A stretch of 64,000 bases of DNA from contig JAFRKV010000035.1 of NCBI GenBank assembly GCA_017431515.1, positions 1 to 64,000 on the forward strand, read 5' to 3'. Positions 42,590 through 52,265 of the stretch are shown piece by piece. Each line of letters starts with the position of its first letter. Within the stretch, counting starts at the first letter, position 1. A program made the position numbers and the translations under genes. Origin of the DNA: Lachnospiraceae bacterium. Its GTDB lineage: Bacteria; Bacillota; Clostridia; Lachnospirales; Lachnospiraceae. A model generated the notes under the pieces. It was not told the origin of the DNA. It saw only the letters and a program-made list of their open reading frames with translations, and made no database searches.

Positions 42590-44337
42590 AAGAGACATTG
42601 ACAAGACTCCTGAAATACATCAATGAAAGACGCAAAGGTCTGCTCATCGGCCTTCTGGTCTGCGTGGTGCTTGCGGCGATTACATCGGTGCTGGCATATT
42701 GGTTTTTGTCCTCCCTTGTGGACAACTTTATCACGCCCCTCATTTCCATGGAAGATAAGACGCCCGGCTTCCAGAGGCTGGCGCTGGCTCTGCTGGGGCT
42801 GACCGGAGTTTTTCTGCTGGGTGCGCTGGTGACGCTGATCCAGGGCTTTTCGGCAGCAAAGCTTTCCCATGATATCATGTACAGCCTCCGTAACGAGCTG
42901 TTTGCAAAAATGGAGCGGCTGCCGCTCAAATACTTTGACAATCACACCAGAGGCGAGGTGATGTCGGTCTATACCAATGACATCGACGCCCTGCGGCTCA
43001 TGCTGAGCCAGGGTCTTCCGTACCTCTTTTCCGCCATCGTGACGGCGGTGGCGATGATCCTGGCACTGTTTTCCTTAAACATCCCACTGTCTCTTCTGGG
43101 GCTGGCGCTGCTCGTCGGCGTGACAGCGCTCAGCATGAAGGTGATCATGTCCGCCAGAGGGCATTACACCGCGCAGCAGGAGCGGCTGGGCACCTTAAAC
43201 GGCTATGTGGAAGAGATCATGAGCGGACAGAAGGTGGTTAAAGTGTTCCACCGTGAGGAGACCTGCAAGGAAGAGTTTCAGGAGCGGAATGCATCACTCC
43301 AGAAATCCGCTTATCAGGCGGTGAAGTATACCGGCCTGATCTCGGCGCTCAATATGCAGGCCGGGAACCTGATCTTTTATCTGCCCTTTGCGGTGCTCTG
43401 TTCAGTCTGTGTCATCAACGGCTGGGGCGGCATGACCATCGGAAAGACCATTGCGTTCCTTTCTCTGGCGAAAACCATGAATGTGCCGGTGGTGCTTGCA
43501 TCCGGACAGTTGTATTCCTGCGTGACGGCGCTGGCCGGCGCGAAGCGGATCTTCGGCATGATTGATGAAACGCCGGAGGAGGATCAGGGAACCGTCAGCC
43601 TCAACGGCAAGCGGCCGGAGGGACACATCGAATTGAGACACGTGGATTTCTCCTATGTGCCGGGGACGCCTGTCCTTCATGATGTGACGCTGACGGCGAA
43701 GCCCGGACAGAAGATTGCCATTGTCGGTACCACAGGCTCCGGCAAGACGACGATCACAAACCTTTTGAACCGGTTTTATGAGATCGAAAAGGGCGAGATC
43801 CTGATCGACGGTGTTTCGGTACAGCAATACAAGAAGGAAGAACTCCGGAGAATGATCGGGCTGGTGATGCAGGATACCCATATGTTTACCGGCACGATCC
43901 TGGACAATATCCGTTATGGAAATCCGTCATTGTCAGACGAGGATTGCATCCGCGCGGCGGAGAATGCGAGAGCATCGGACTTCATCGAACGTCTGCCGGA
44001 AGGATATCACACCGTTCTGACGCATGACGCGGATACGCTGGCGGAAGGACAGCGGCAGTTGTTAAATATCGCCCGCGCGGTGGCAAGCGACGCGCCGGTT
44101 CTGATCCTTGACGAAGCCACCAGCTCCGTGGATCCGCGGACAGAACGCCTGATCCAGGAAGGCATGGATCATCTGATGGAAGGCCGCACTTCCTTTGTGA
44201 TCGCCCATCGTCTGGCGACCATCAAAAACAGTGACTGCATCCTGGTGCTGGATCACGGACGGATCCTGGAGAGCGGCAACCACGAGGAACTGATGGCAAA
44301 GAAGGGCGCTTATTATCGACTTTATACGAGCACCTGA
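42586..44337 (+). CDS. Heterodimeric ABC exporter, subunit B (pair 3)
   Basis: This 583-aa partner starts at ATG 42586, overlapping the preceding stop. The open frame from 42559 has no ribosome site. The nucleotide-binding domain shows Walker A VGTTGSGKTT, variant signature LAEGQRQ and intact Walker B LILDEATSSVD with the switch His in IAHRLATIK. Together with subunit A it forms one competent ATP site. It diverges from pairs 1 and 2, so it is an older lineage. The STAS-kinase gene starts 48 bases later. Confidence 0.92.
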   Translation: MKETLTRLLKYINERRKGLLIGLLVCVVLAAITSVLAYWFLSSLVDNFITPLISMEDKTPGFQRLALALLGLTGVFLLGALVTLIQGFSAAKLSHDIMYSLRNELFAKMERLPLKYFDNHTRGEVMSVYTNDIDALRLMLSQGLPYLFSAIVTAVAMILALFSLNIPLSLLGLALLVGVTALSMKVIMSARGHYTAQQERLGTLNGYVEEIMSGQKVVKVFHREETCKEEFQERNASLQKSAYQAVKYTGLISALNMQAGNLIFYLPFAVLCSVCVINGWGGMTIGKTIAFLSLAKTMNVPVVLASGQLYSCVTALAGAKRIFGMIDETPEEDQGTVSLNGKRPEGHIELRHVDFSYVPGTPVLHDVTLTAKPGQKIAIVGTTGSGKTTITNLLNRFYEIEKGEILIDGVSVQQYKKEELRRMIGLVMQDTHMFTGTILDNIRYGNPSLSDEDCIRAAENARASDFIERLPEGYHTVLTHDADTLAEGQRQLLNIARAVASDAPVLILDEATSSVDPRTERLIQEGMDHLMEGRTSFVIAHRLATIKNSDCILVLDHGRILESGNHEELMAKKGAYYRLYTST

Positions 44338-44384
44338 GAATCGGAACAGCATCTCAGTCGGGACGATAAAAAAGGAGGAATGGT

Positions 44385-45578
44385 ATGAACGAGATTCAAT
44401 TGATGGAAAGCGGAAAAACCAGTGTTGTGGTTTCTTTTTCCGGGAGGATTTCCCGGGATAATGCGGCGGACTGTGACACGGAGCTGCGCAGGATCAGGGC
44501 GGAGCATCCCCAGGGCGGCTTGACGCTGGATTTTGCAAAGCTGGAGTATATCTCCAGCGCCGGCCTTCGCATGCTGCTGAAGGCGGCGAAAGAGGAAAAG
44601 GAAAAGATCAAGATTTTCCAGATTTCCTCCGAGATCTTCGAAGTGCTGGAGGATACCGGGTTCGTGAAAATGTTTGAAGCCCATAAGGCGCTGAAAAAGG
44701 TTTCGCTGGAAGGCTTTGAAAAGATCGGACAGGGCGCAAACGGAGAAGTCTACCGGATGGATAAGGAGAACATCATCAAGGTGTTCCAGAAGAGCACGCC
44801 GCTGGAGGACATTGACCGGGAGCGGAATCTTGCGCAGCAGGCACTGCTTTCCGGCATTCCGACGGCGATTTCCTATACGGTGGTCATTGTGGATGAGGAT
44901 CGTTACGGCATCGTGTTTGAACTCATTGATGCGGATGTGCTGTCGATTATCCTGAAAAGCCAGCCGGAGACCTACGAGAAGAATGCCGATCAATACGTTG
45001 ATCTGTACAAAAAGATCCACAACACGGAAGGAGACCTGGCTGCATTCGGGTCCATCAAAGACATTTACCACGCTAACATTGATGCCTGCAAGGAGTACTA
45101 CAGTGAGGCCGAGATTCAGAAGCTTCATGACCTTGTGGCATCCGTGCCAGACCGGAAGACCCTGATCCACGGGGATAACCATCCGAATAACGTCATGATC
45201 CAGAACGGCGAGCTGATCCTGATTGACATGGGCGATATGAGCGTGGGCCATCCGATCTTTGATTTCCTTGCGACGGCGGCGACACAGGTGAATCTCGTGA
45301 AGTTGAGTCCGGAATATGCGGAGTTTCACACCAAGATGCCGGCAGAGCTGATCACAAAAACCTGGAAGAGGCTGATCAACCGGTATTTCGCAGACAAATC
45401 CCAGGAGGAGCGGGATCGCATCGAAGAGCAGATCGCGACCTTCTCGAAGCTGAAAGTAGCACTCGCGCCGGTATACGGCCGCGGCGCATCGCCGGAGATC
45501 ATTCAGGCCAGCATTGATGACGCAAAAGCAAATTTCCTGCCCAGGATCGATGAGTTGATCGGGGCGGTGGATTGGTAA
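44385..45578 (+). CDS. STAS domain-APH-like kinase fusion
   Basis: Residues 1-105 form a STAS (anti-sigma factor antagonist) domain with the phospho-acceptor region LEYISSAGLRMLLKAA (Ser near 65). Residues about 108-397 form an aminoglycoside phosphotransferase/choline kinase-like domain. It has a glycine loop and lysine (IGQGANGEVYRMDKENIIKVF, by position 113-134), a catalytic loop LIHGDNHPNNVMI (about 258-270) and a metal site LIDMGDM. The protein is cytosolic. AAAGGAGG precedes ATG 44385. It heads the 44.4-53.4 kb gene set, which also encodes a SpoIIE phosphatase that could reverse STAS phosphorylation. The substrate of the kinase domain is unknown: a small molecule or the STAS Ser are both possible. 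Confidence 0.85.
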   Translation: MNEIQLMESGKTSVVVSFSGRISRDNAADCDTELRRIRAEHPQGGLTLDFAKLEYISSAGLRMLLKAAKEEKEKIKIFQISSEIFEVLEDTGFVKMFEAHKALKKVSLEGFEKIGQGANGEVYRMDKENIIKVFQKSTPLEDIDRERNLAQQALLSGIPTAISYTVVIVDEDRYGIVFELIDADVLSIILKSQPETYEKNADQYVDLYKKIHNTEGDLAAFGSIKDIYHANIDACKEYYSEAEIQKLHDLVASVPDRKTLIHGDNHPNNVMIQNGELILIDMGDMSVGHPIFDFLATAATQVNLVKLSPEYAEFHTKMPAELITKTWKRLINRYFADKSQEERDRIEEQIATFSKLKVALAPVYGRGASPEIIQASIDDAKANFLPRIDELIGAVDW

Positions 45579-45592
45579 AAAAAGGAGAAAAA

Positions 45593-46939
45593 ATGAAAAA
45601 AGTCGTATTATTTTCCAGCAACAGCAAACACCGGGATAAAGACTCCAACTGCACGGTTTTCCCGAAATGGGCCAGCCAGTGGGATGAGATGGCGCTTCGC
45701 CATCCGGATCTGGACATTACCCTCGTGGTGCAGCTGAACGGCCGGTATTTTCTGGATATCAACGAAGGTGAACTGGCGCAGCAGCCGGAGAAGATCCATC
45801 TCCAGGTTCTGCCCATGGAGGCAAAACTGGACGAATTCGCGGATGCCGTGACAAATCTTCATCCGGATATTGCGGTGGCGATGCCGGGACCGGTGAGCGG
45901 TTATGACTGGAACGGAATTCGGGATGCGGCCATCGCGGAGGAACTGCGCAGAAGAGGCATCGAGACGATCTGCTATTCCGCCGATACCGCCTTGGACTGC
46001 TTTGACAAATGGCGGACGCATCAGGTGCTGAAGCAAAACGGCTTCCGGATTCCGGATGCCCTCTATCTCCATTATGAGATGTTCACGACCCAGAAGCTCA
46101 GTGCTGTTTCCACAGGCAATGTCTATCAGGAGTATATCCTTTATGAGATTTCCAAACTGCCGATGCCTGTGGTGATCAAGAGCACCACAGGATCTTCCTC
46201 CATGGGGATCCATGTGGCAAAAGACTTTGAGGACGCGAAACAGTATCTCCTTTCCGATGAACTGGTGGAGGATGTGGTCATCGAGGAGTTTTTGGACGGC
46301 GAGGAATACGGCGCGGAAGTGCACGGGAGCAAAGGAAACTTTGTGGTATCGCCGCCTTTCAGAATCTTCAACACGGTGAAGGGCGAACTGAACGACCCCC
46401 TCGGCGCCACGACGTTAAAATACGGGCCGATTCTGGATGAGAAGCTGAAGGTGGAAGAGGTGCGCGCGGAACTGAAGCGGATGGCGGAACTCATGGACTT
46501 TTCCGGCATCATGGAGATCGATCTGGTGCTGGTCAAAGGCGAGTGGTACATTCTCGAGATCAATAACCGGTGGTCCGGGCTGACGACGCTGATTACGGCT
46601 TCCCAGAACCGTCTGCCCTATGATGTGTATGTGGAGCAGGTGGAGAAGGGCAGCATTGATCTCAACGATACCAGGAACCTTTCCTTTGCCTGCCAGTTCA
46701 AGATGCCGCAGGTGGATATGGACACCCTGACAAAGATTGCGGAGGAGCCCTGCATGTGCAGCGTGATTCAGTATGAAGTGCGTCTGCCGGGGAAAGCACC
46801 TTGGATCTTCAACGATGCGGTGACAGGCGGCTACAAGTCGATGAAGGACCTGCTGGACGGCTTTGCGGCGCTGCAGCAGAAATATCCGGAGCAGATCCCG
46901 GAGGATCTGGTGAAAGCGCTGCATGAAAAGGAAGGATAA
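45593..46939 (+). CDS. ATP-grasp ligase of unknown substrate
   Basis: The 448-aa protein starts at ATG 45593 after AAAGGAG. The open frame from 45572 overlaps the previous stop. The ATP-grasp fold is seen in VVIKSTTGSSSMGIHVAKD (nucleotide-binding loop, about 190-210), DVVIEEFLDGEEYGAEV (about 230) and the metal-binding IMEIDLVLVKGEWYILEINNR (about 303-323). Such enzymes form amide, ester or thioester bonds through an acyl-phosphate, as in D-Ala-D-Ala ligase or carbamoyl-phosphate synthase. The N-terminal 150 residues look like the usual pre-ATP-grasp domain. Substrate is unknown, and a peptide or amino-acid conjugate is plausible given the condensation-fold neighbours. Confidence 0.85.
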   Translation: MKKVVLFSSNSKHRDKDSNCTVFPKWASQWDEMALRHPDLDITLVVQLNGRYFLDINEGELAQQPEKIHLQVLPMEAKLDEFADAVTNLHPDIAVAMPGPVSGYDWNGIRDAAIAEELRRRGIETICYSADTALDCFDKWRTHQVLKQNGFRIPDALYLHYEMFTTQKLSAVSTGNVYQEYILYEISKLPMPVVIKSTTGSSSMGIHVAKDFEDAKQYLLSDELVEDVVIEEFLDGEEYGAEVHGSKGNFVVSPPFRIFNTVKGELNDPLGATTLKYGPILDEKLKVEEVRAELKRMAELMDFSGIMEIDLVLVKGEWYILEINNRWSGLTTLITASQNRLPYDVYVEQVEKGSIDLNDTRNLSFACQFKMPQVDMDTLTKIAEEPCMCSVIQYEVRLPGKAPWIFNDAVTGGYKSMKDLLDGFAALQQKYPEQIPEDLVKALHEKEG

Positions 46940-46942
46940 ACC

Positions 46943-48352
46943 ATGCTGCTTTTCAGGGAATATGACAAGGAACGAAATCACAGGACCCTTCCCCAGGGAG
47001 AGAAGCTTTTCCACGCGGCGCTTTCTGCGGTACTGCGGGGAGAGAAACGCTTTCATGTGAAGAATCCGGCCGGATCGGATTACGACCTGGAATACGTGGA
47101 AAATCAGGCATGGGCGGAGGCGTCAAAGGAGTATCCGGATTCGCCGCTGTTTCATGAGGATCCGTTGTTTCCGCCGTATCTTCTGTATGACGAGAAGGAC
47201 AAGGAGCGCCTCTGTTTTGATATTTTAGAGGGCTTCACGAAGGTCTGGTTTGAGGAGGCCAATGAATACACGGTGGTGCTGAACGGTGTGCTGCTGAAGT
47301 TTACCGATCTTCCGATCCAATGGAAGGATGCGCGGATTCGCTGGTTTTTCCCGGAGGAAGAACGCATTACGGTGACGGAAGAGATCCCGTCTGTGGAGGA
47401 AAAGACGACGCTGCGGGTGATCAACCGGTTTCATCCTTCCTCCTTTATCTGCGATTTCTTTACCATGGATCCCGTGGCCTTATTTCATCATGTGTTCGTG
47501 CTGCAGTGGCTGACGGATCTGCCCATGGATCAGGTAAAATACGCGGAGATCCTTGTGGCGAAAAGTGAGGGCATCGGCAGCATCCTGACGATCCATGCGA
47601 GAGCGGTGGAATTTTTGAAGCGCTACGGCATTCAGATCACGCTCTGCCCGGGCAGCGCGCGGTACGCCGATCACATTATGGAACGGTATTTTAATGTGCA
47701 GATGACGCCGGAGGACGCCGACGAAACAAACACGATCTATATCACCAACTATTACGGGTTGCTTTTCACCAAAATGCTGCGCTATTCCTCAGGCCATGAT
47801 TTTGATGTGAATTCCCTGAATCCGCTGTTTTTGGAGGAGATGAGGGAGTATGCAAAAGCGGTCTTTCAGGACAAACGGATGCTTGGCATTTTGCTGCGTG
47901 GATCCGATTATATCGCTTCCGGCATGAGCGGCGCGTCAGCGCCCGTGACCGTGGAATCGGCGCTGCCGAAGATCCGGGAATGGATGGAAGAAGGGGATTA
48001 TGACGGGATCTTTCTTGCTACCGAAGACCGGGATATTTTGGATAAGATGCTGGCGGCGTTTCCGGGAAAGATCCGTGTCGTCTCACAGGAACGGTATGGC
48101 ATTACCGATTTTCAAAAGGAGCAGGTGACCACCATCAGTGAGCTGGATCGAAAGCGCCATCCCGGCGAAGAGGAGTATGATCAGTTTCTGGAGGATTCTA
48201 CGGCGAATTATTTTTATGCCCTGTACCTGCTGTCCCGGTGTGAATCGTTTATGTATTCCGGACAGTGCGGCGGCTCCACAATGACGAAGTCCCTCAGTGA
48301 AAAAGGGTTCAGACGGATGTGGTGCTTTGCGCAGAACAAAGAGGTTGAGTAA
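46943..48352 (+). CDS. Fucosyltransferase-like (GT-B fold) protein
   Basis: This 469-aa cytosolic protein starts 3 bases after the ATP-grasp stop. The first 190 residues match nothing recognised. The second half resembles fucosyltransferase-type GT-B enzymes: GILLRGSDYIA (about 313) parallels the H-x-R-R-G-D-Y donor-binding motif, followed by GIFLATEDRDIL and YALYLLSRCESFMYSGQCGGS near the end. The histidine and second arginine of the canonical motif are not conserved, so activity is uncertain. Context suggests that it glycosylates the product of the neighbouring ATP-grasp and condensation-fold enzymes. Confidence 0.65.
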   Translation: MLLFREYDKERNHRTLPQGEKLFHAALSAVLRGEKRFHVKNPAGSDYDLEYVENQAWAEASKEYPDSPLFHEDPLFPPYLLYDEKDKERLCFDILEGFTKVWFEEANEYTVVLNGVLLKFTDLPIQWKDARIRWFFPEEERITVTEEIPSVEEKTTLRVINRFHPSSFICDFFTMDPVALFHHVFVLQWLTDLPMDQVKYAEILVAKSEGIGSILTIHARAVEFLKRYGIQITLCPGSARYADHIMERYFNVQMTPEDADETNTIYITNYYGLLFTKMLRYSSGHDFDVNSLNPLFLEEMREYAKAVFQDKRMLGILLRGSDYIASGMSGASAPVTVESALPKIREWMEEGDYDGIFLATEDRDILDKMLAAFPGKIRVVSQERYGITDFQKEQVTTISELDRKRHPGEEEYDQFLEDSTANYFYALYLLSRCESFMYSGQCGGSTMTKSLSEKGFRRMWCFAQNKEVE

Positions 48353-48366
48353 AGGAGGAGAGTCAC

Positions 48367-49116
48367 ATGGCTGCAGTTCGAAGAAGAGCATTACCGCATT
48401 TGCATAATTTCAGAGATCTCGGAGGCTATGAGACAAAGGACGGCGCGATGATCATCTGGGGAAAGCTGTTTCGCAGCGATTGCCCGGAGGCGCTGGAGGA
48501 GGAAGAGTGGAATGCCTTTCACGCGTTGAATATCCGTAATCTCATAGACCTGCGCAGCACCTATGAGACGAAGGAGAATCCGGTGCAGGCGCCGGAAAAC
48601 ATTGCGTATCATCATTGCCCCTTTCTGAAGGAGGACAGCAGCATTACAGACCCGGAGGAAGCGGCGCGGATGTTTCTCGACAGCCTGAGTCTGGATTACG
48701 CCGTGATGCTGCAGAATGCGCTGGATGAGACGGCCCAAATTCTGCTTCAGGTGACGGATTTCCTGGAGGAAGGCGGAGTGGATTTCTTTTGCACAGCCGG
48801 GAAGGATCGCACGGGGATTCTGGCTGCTGCGATTTTTTATCTCTGCGGCGTCGCTGACGAAGAGATCATTGCGGACTACAGCGTGACGGAGATCTATAAT
48901 GCAAAAGTGATCCAGACCCGGATCGATGCGCTGCCGGAGGCAATGAAAGCGGAAATTCCGCCGGGGAAAATGGATCTGGCGACGGCATCCAAGGCAGAGA
49001 CCATGGAATCCCTTCTGAACTGGATGCATGCGAACCATTTCAGTGAACTGATGAAGGAACGCGGATTTGGCGAGGAGCAGGCGGATCGCTTGCGGGCTTC
49101 GCTTTTGAGACGATGA
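48367..49116 (+). CDS. Tyrosine/lipid phosphatase (CX5R family)
   Basis: This 249-aa protein opens with HLHNFRDLGGYETKDG, the signature of bacterial Y_phosphatase3/LipA-type phosphatases. It has the P-loop FFCTAGKDRTGILAA, whose CX5R motif (C-T-A-G-K-D-R) supplies the catalytic Cys and Arg. The K-D pair in the loop is common in phosphatases acting on phosphoinositide-like as well as phosphotyrosine substrates. AAAGGAGGAGAG precedes ATG 48367. The stop overlaps the start of the SpoIIE gene (ATGA), so the two phosphatases are translationally coupled. Confidence 0.9.
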   Translation: MAAVRRRALPHLHNFRDLGGYETKDGAMIIWGKLFRSDCPEALEEEEWNAFHALNIRNLIDLRSTYETKENPVQAPENIAYHHCPFLKEDSSITDPEEAARMFLDSLSLDYAVMLQNALDETAQILLQVTDFLEEGGVDFFCTAGKDRTGILAAAIFYLCGVADEEIIADYSVTEIYNAKVIQTRIDALPEAMKAEIPPGKMDLATASKAETMESLLNWMHANHFSELMKERGFGEEQADRLRASLLRR

Positions 49117-50906
49117 AGAACGGAAAAAAACGAAACCACCGCATTCTGGTCCGGTTTCTGCTGGCATTTTTATGCATCTTTGTGCCGGTGTTTATTCTCT
49201 CGGTGTTTACGTTGGTCTCGGGCTTTGCGCTTTTGATCGGTGACACAAAAGGGTTCGAAACCGAAAGCATGGGGAAATATGCCAGGAATCAGATGGAGGA
49301 GTATCGGTCGATCCCGTGGCTGGTGGATTACTGGCTGACCCATGTGAAGGAACTGGATATCCCGGTGGATGCCTTGAAAGACACGGATTCCGTGTGGTAT
49401 CAGGAGCATGACTGGGTATATGGGGAAAGGCCCAAGCACGTGACCGAAGAAGATCTCATGGCGATGACGCCGGAGCAACAGAAGCAGTTTGCGGAGTACT
49501 GCTATGAGGTCATTGCTGAGAATTATGATTATCTGGAGCGTGTTTATACCAAGCTGGACTTCCATTGCATTGCCCTGACGGGCGGGAATGAGAGCGTGAT
49601 CCTCTTTCACGGCAGCGAGAAAGGACAGCCGCGGGAATCCTACCCGCTGGGAGAACCGTATCATCTGTCGAATAAACGGATGGATATGCTGCTGAAGGGA
49701 CCGCCCAATGACATTATGACCGGCCTGTTTGCCATCGTTGAAGATGATGACGAAACGGATGAACTCTATCAGGTCAGATATGTCCCGGTAAAGGACGGCG
49801 ATACGGCGCTGTGTTATGTGGAAATACTCTTCATGTGGGACGAGTTGATCCATACCACCTTATCGTACATTTCCCGGACCACCATGCTCGTGCTGCTCAT
49901 CGTATTCACGCTGGGATTTTTCCTGCTTCTGTTTGTGCTCGGGTTCTGGATCATCCGCCGGATCCGTCTGCTGCAGAAGGCTGTGGAAGCATATGATGAG
50001 GACAAGAATCCCGACACGGCGGAATCGCATCTCAGAAAACGATTAAAGGTGAAGCGGAAAGATGAACTGGACCATCTGGCAGAAAGCTTTGTGACGCTGA
50101 CACGGGATATTGACGGGTATCTGGAGGAAATCCAGGCGGATGCCATCGAAAAGGAGCATGCCATGGCAGAACTTTCCATGGCGGCTGCGATCCAGGAGGG
50201 ACAGCTTCCCGGTGTCTTCCCGCCGTATCCGGACAGGAAGGAATTTTCCCTGTATGCCATGATGGATCCTGCGAAGGAAGTAGGCGGCGACTTTTATGAT
50301 TTCTTCCTGATCGATCCGGACCATCTTGCGCTGGTGATTGCGGATGTCTCGGACAAAGGCGTTCCTGCGGCGCTTTTCATGATGACGGCAAAGACTCTGA
50401 TCAAGAGTACGCTGTGCAGCGGGAAGACGCCGGGTGTTGCCATGGAGCATATCAACCGGCAACTCTGTGAAGCGAATGCGGCGGAAATGTTTGTGACGGT
50501 CTGGCTGGGCGTGCTGACGATTTCCACAGGCGAATTGGTCTCCGTGAATGCGGGGCATGAGAAGCCTGTTTTGTTCCGTAACGGCGGCGCGTGGGAGCTG
50601 GAACGGCTGCCCCATGATATGGCGCTGGCCATGGTGGAGGATTTAACCTTTACGGAGCAGAGGACGGTGCTGCACCCCGGGGATGGGCTCTTTGTTTACA
50701 CGGACGGCGTGGTGGAGTCAACGTCTTCGGACAAGAAACTGTTCGGGAATGACCGGATGCTGGAGGCGCTGAACGAGTCGCCGGAAGCGGAGCCGGAAGC
50801 ACTCATTTCCCGCATGAAAGAAAAGATACGCGTCTTTGTCGAAGAAGCGGAACAGTTTGACGATATCACGATGCTTTGCGTACGCTATTTCGGCGCGCAA
50901 ACGTAA
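49113..50906 (+). CDS. Membrane sensor with SpoIIE-type PP2C phosphatase
   Basis: The 597-aa protein has TM1 (about 15-40), an extracellular domain of about 210 residues, TM2 (about 250-278), a HAMP-like linker (about 280-345) and a SpoIIE/RsbU PP2C phosphatase (about 370-597). Metal-binding aspartates are seen in AKEVGGDFYDFF, LVIADVSDKG and, near the C-terminus, FVYTDGVVES and EQFDDITMLCV. Such enzymes dephosphorylate STAS-domain proteins in partner-switch pathways. The STAS-kinase fusion four genes upstream is an obvious candidate target. No RsbW-type kinase gene is in the window. Confidence 0.9.
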   Translation: MKNGKKRNHRILVRFLLAFLCIFVPVFILSVFTLVSGFALLIGDTKGFETESMGKYARNQMEEYRSIPWLVDYWLTHVKELDIPVDALKDTDSVWYQEHDWVYGERPKHVTEEDLMAMTPEQQKQFAEYCYEVIAENYDYLERVYTKLDFHCIALTGGNESVILFHGSEKGQPRESYPLGEPYHLSNKRMDMLLKGPPNDIMTGLFAIVEDDDETDELYQVRYVPVKDGDTALCYVEILFMWDELIHTTLSYISRTTMLVLLIVFTLGFFLLLFVLGFWIIRRIRLLQKAVEAYDEDKNPDTAESHLRKRLKVKRKDELDHLAESFVTLTRDIDGYLEEIQADAIEKEHAMAELSMAAAIQEGQLPGVFPPYPDRKEFSLYAMMDPAKEVGGDFYDFFLIDPDHLALVIADVSDKGVPAALFMMTAKTLIKSTLCSGKTPGVAMEHINRQLCEANAAEMFVTVWLGVLTISTGELVSVNAGHEKPVLFRNGGAWELERLPHDMALAMVEDLTFTEQRTVLHPGDGLFVYTDGVVESTSSDKKLFGNDRMLEALNESPEAEPEALISRMKEKIRVFVEEAEQFDDITMLCVRYFGAQT

Positions 50907-50942
50907 GTACAGATTGAAACAGAAGAAAAGGGGAGACAGGCA

Positions 50943-52217
50943 ATGATCAGTTACAATACGAGACTTTTGTACACCATGATGCTGACGGGGACTTTGTCCA
51001 TGCGTCTGCGGTTTGTGATGAAGGAGCCGGTGGACGGGGCGGTTTTGACCGAGGCAGTGCGGGAGACAACGAAAACCCGCTATCCCTATCTGATGAAGAA
51101 GCTGGCGGTGCAGGACCAGAAATATGTTTATGAGGAAAATGATCTTCCAGTGCCCGTCATGGCGTCGACTTGTCCGCTGCCGCAGTACGGAACCGCTGAG
51201 ACCAACTATCATATGATCCTTGTGGATTATGAAGAGAACAGGATCTTCTTTAACATGTGCCACAATATCAGCGCCGGCAGGGGCATGGCGCGGTGGGCCT
51301 TTTCCTGTTTGGTTTCGTATGTGGAGAAAAAATACGGTGTGTCGCTGAAGTGTGACAATATCAGGCGTCCTGACCAGCCCCCTAAGGCAGGGGAGGACTT
51401 TGTGGAGCCTTTTGACAATCTTCCGGAATTGGAGCGGACCTGGCAAGGGTATTCTTCCGACATCAAGCCGATCCTGCCGACGGAACTGGAGACGCTGCTT
51501 CCCGGCGCGGCGGGAGACGGTCTGTACGAAACGACTTTCCGCATGAAGAGCGCGGATGTAATGAAGCAGGTCAAGGCGTATCATACGTCCCCGGCAGCGT
51601 ATTTTGGCGTGCTGGTATACCGGTCTCTGGTTGCACAGATGGCGGAGACGCCGGCAGCGTTGAACCTTGGGGTTGCCTGTGATTCCAGTGAGGATTTGGG
51701 ACTTTCCGAGACCATGTCGCTTATCACCCGGTTTTTGCATGTGGTGGTGACGAAAGAGGATGCGGCGCTGTCCGATGAGGAGCTCTGCCAGAAGGGACGC
51801 GCGCTGATGAAGACGCAGATGGATCCCGCCATCATGGTGGAGATCCTGAAAAAAGAAAAGCAAAGTCTGACCGAAATGGAAAGTCTTCCGGATCTGAAGG
51901 CAAAGGCCGTCTACTATATGCAGCATTCGATCCTGTTTGACCTGGTGCCCAGCATCCTGGTCAGCTATCTCGGGAAGTTTGAACTCGGGGAGCTGGAGGA
52001 CTACCTGACCACCTGGAATGTGGGAGGCGCCAGCTTCGGAAGAGGGATCGGCATCGTTGGGATCAAGGATCTCTTTGAGGTCAGTTTCCTCCATCAAAGG
52101 AAGGAGCAGGATCCCACCGTGGAGGCGTTTCAGGCGGAACTGGAGAAAGTCGGCCTTCCATTTGAAGTCGACGCGACCGTGCCGCAGAATAACGTGGGAC
52201 TTGCATTCCCGGGTTGA
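50943..52217 (+). CDS. Condensation/alcohol acetyltransferase-fold protein 1
   Basis: The 424-aa protein resembles the condensation-domain superfamily (NRPS C domain, PapA, alcohol acetyltransferase). Those are two-lobed enzymes that join acyl groups to amines or alcohols. The expected HHxxxDG motif appears as MCHNISAGRG (about 103-112). The second, catalytic His is kept but the first His is Cys and the Asp is Ala. A DFELG-like bridge motif is suggested by YLGKFELGELEDYL (about 342-355). It forms a pair with the next gene. AAAGGGGAGACAGGC precedes ATG 50943. Confidence 0.75.
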   Translation: MISYNTRLLYTMMLTGTLSMRLRFVMKEPVDGAVLTEAVRETTKTRYPYLMKKLAVQDQKYVYEENDLPVPVMASTCPLPQYGTAETNYHMILVDYEENRIFFNMCHNISAGRGMARWAFSCLVSYVEKKYGVSLKCDNIRRPDQPPKAGEDFVEPFDNLPELERTWQGYSSDIKPILPTELETLLPGAAGDGLYETTFRMKSADVMKQVKAYHTSPAAYFGVLVYRSLVAQMAETPAALNLGVACDSSEDLGLSETMSLITRFLHVVVTKEDAALSDEELCQKGRALMKTQMDPAIMVEILKKEKQSLTEMESLPDLKAKAVYYMQHSILFDLVPSILVSYLGKFELGELEDYLTTWNVGGASFGRGIGIVGIKDLFEVSFLHQRKEQDPTVEAFQAELEKVGLPFEVDATVPQNNVGLAFPG

Positions 52218-52265
52218 GGATCGTTCCCTGAAAACAATATGTCATGCAATGAAGGAGACCGGAAG

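Noticed and set aside
21057-44337. ABC pairs as dedicated GG-peptide exporters
   Set aside because: None of the six proteins carries an N-terminal C39 peptidase, which cleavage after GG normally needs. They resemble multidrug-type exporters.
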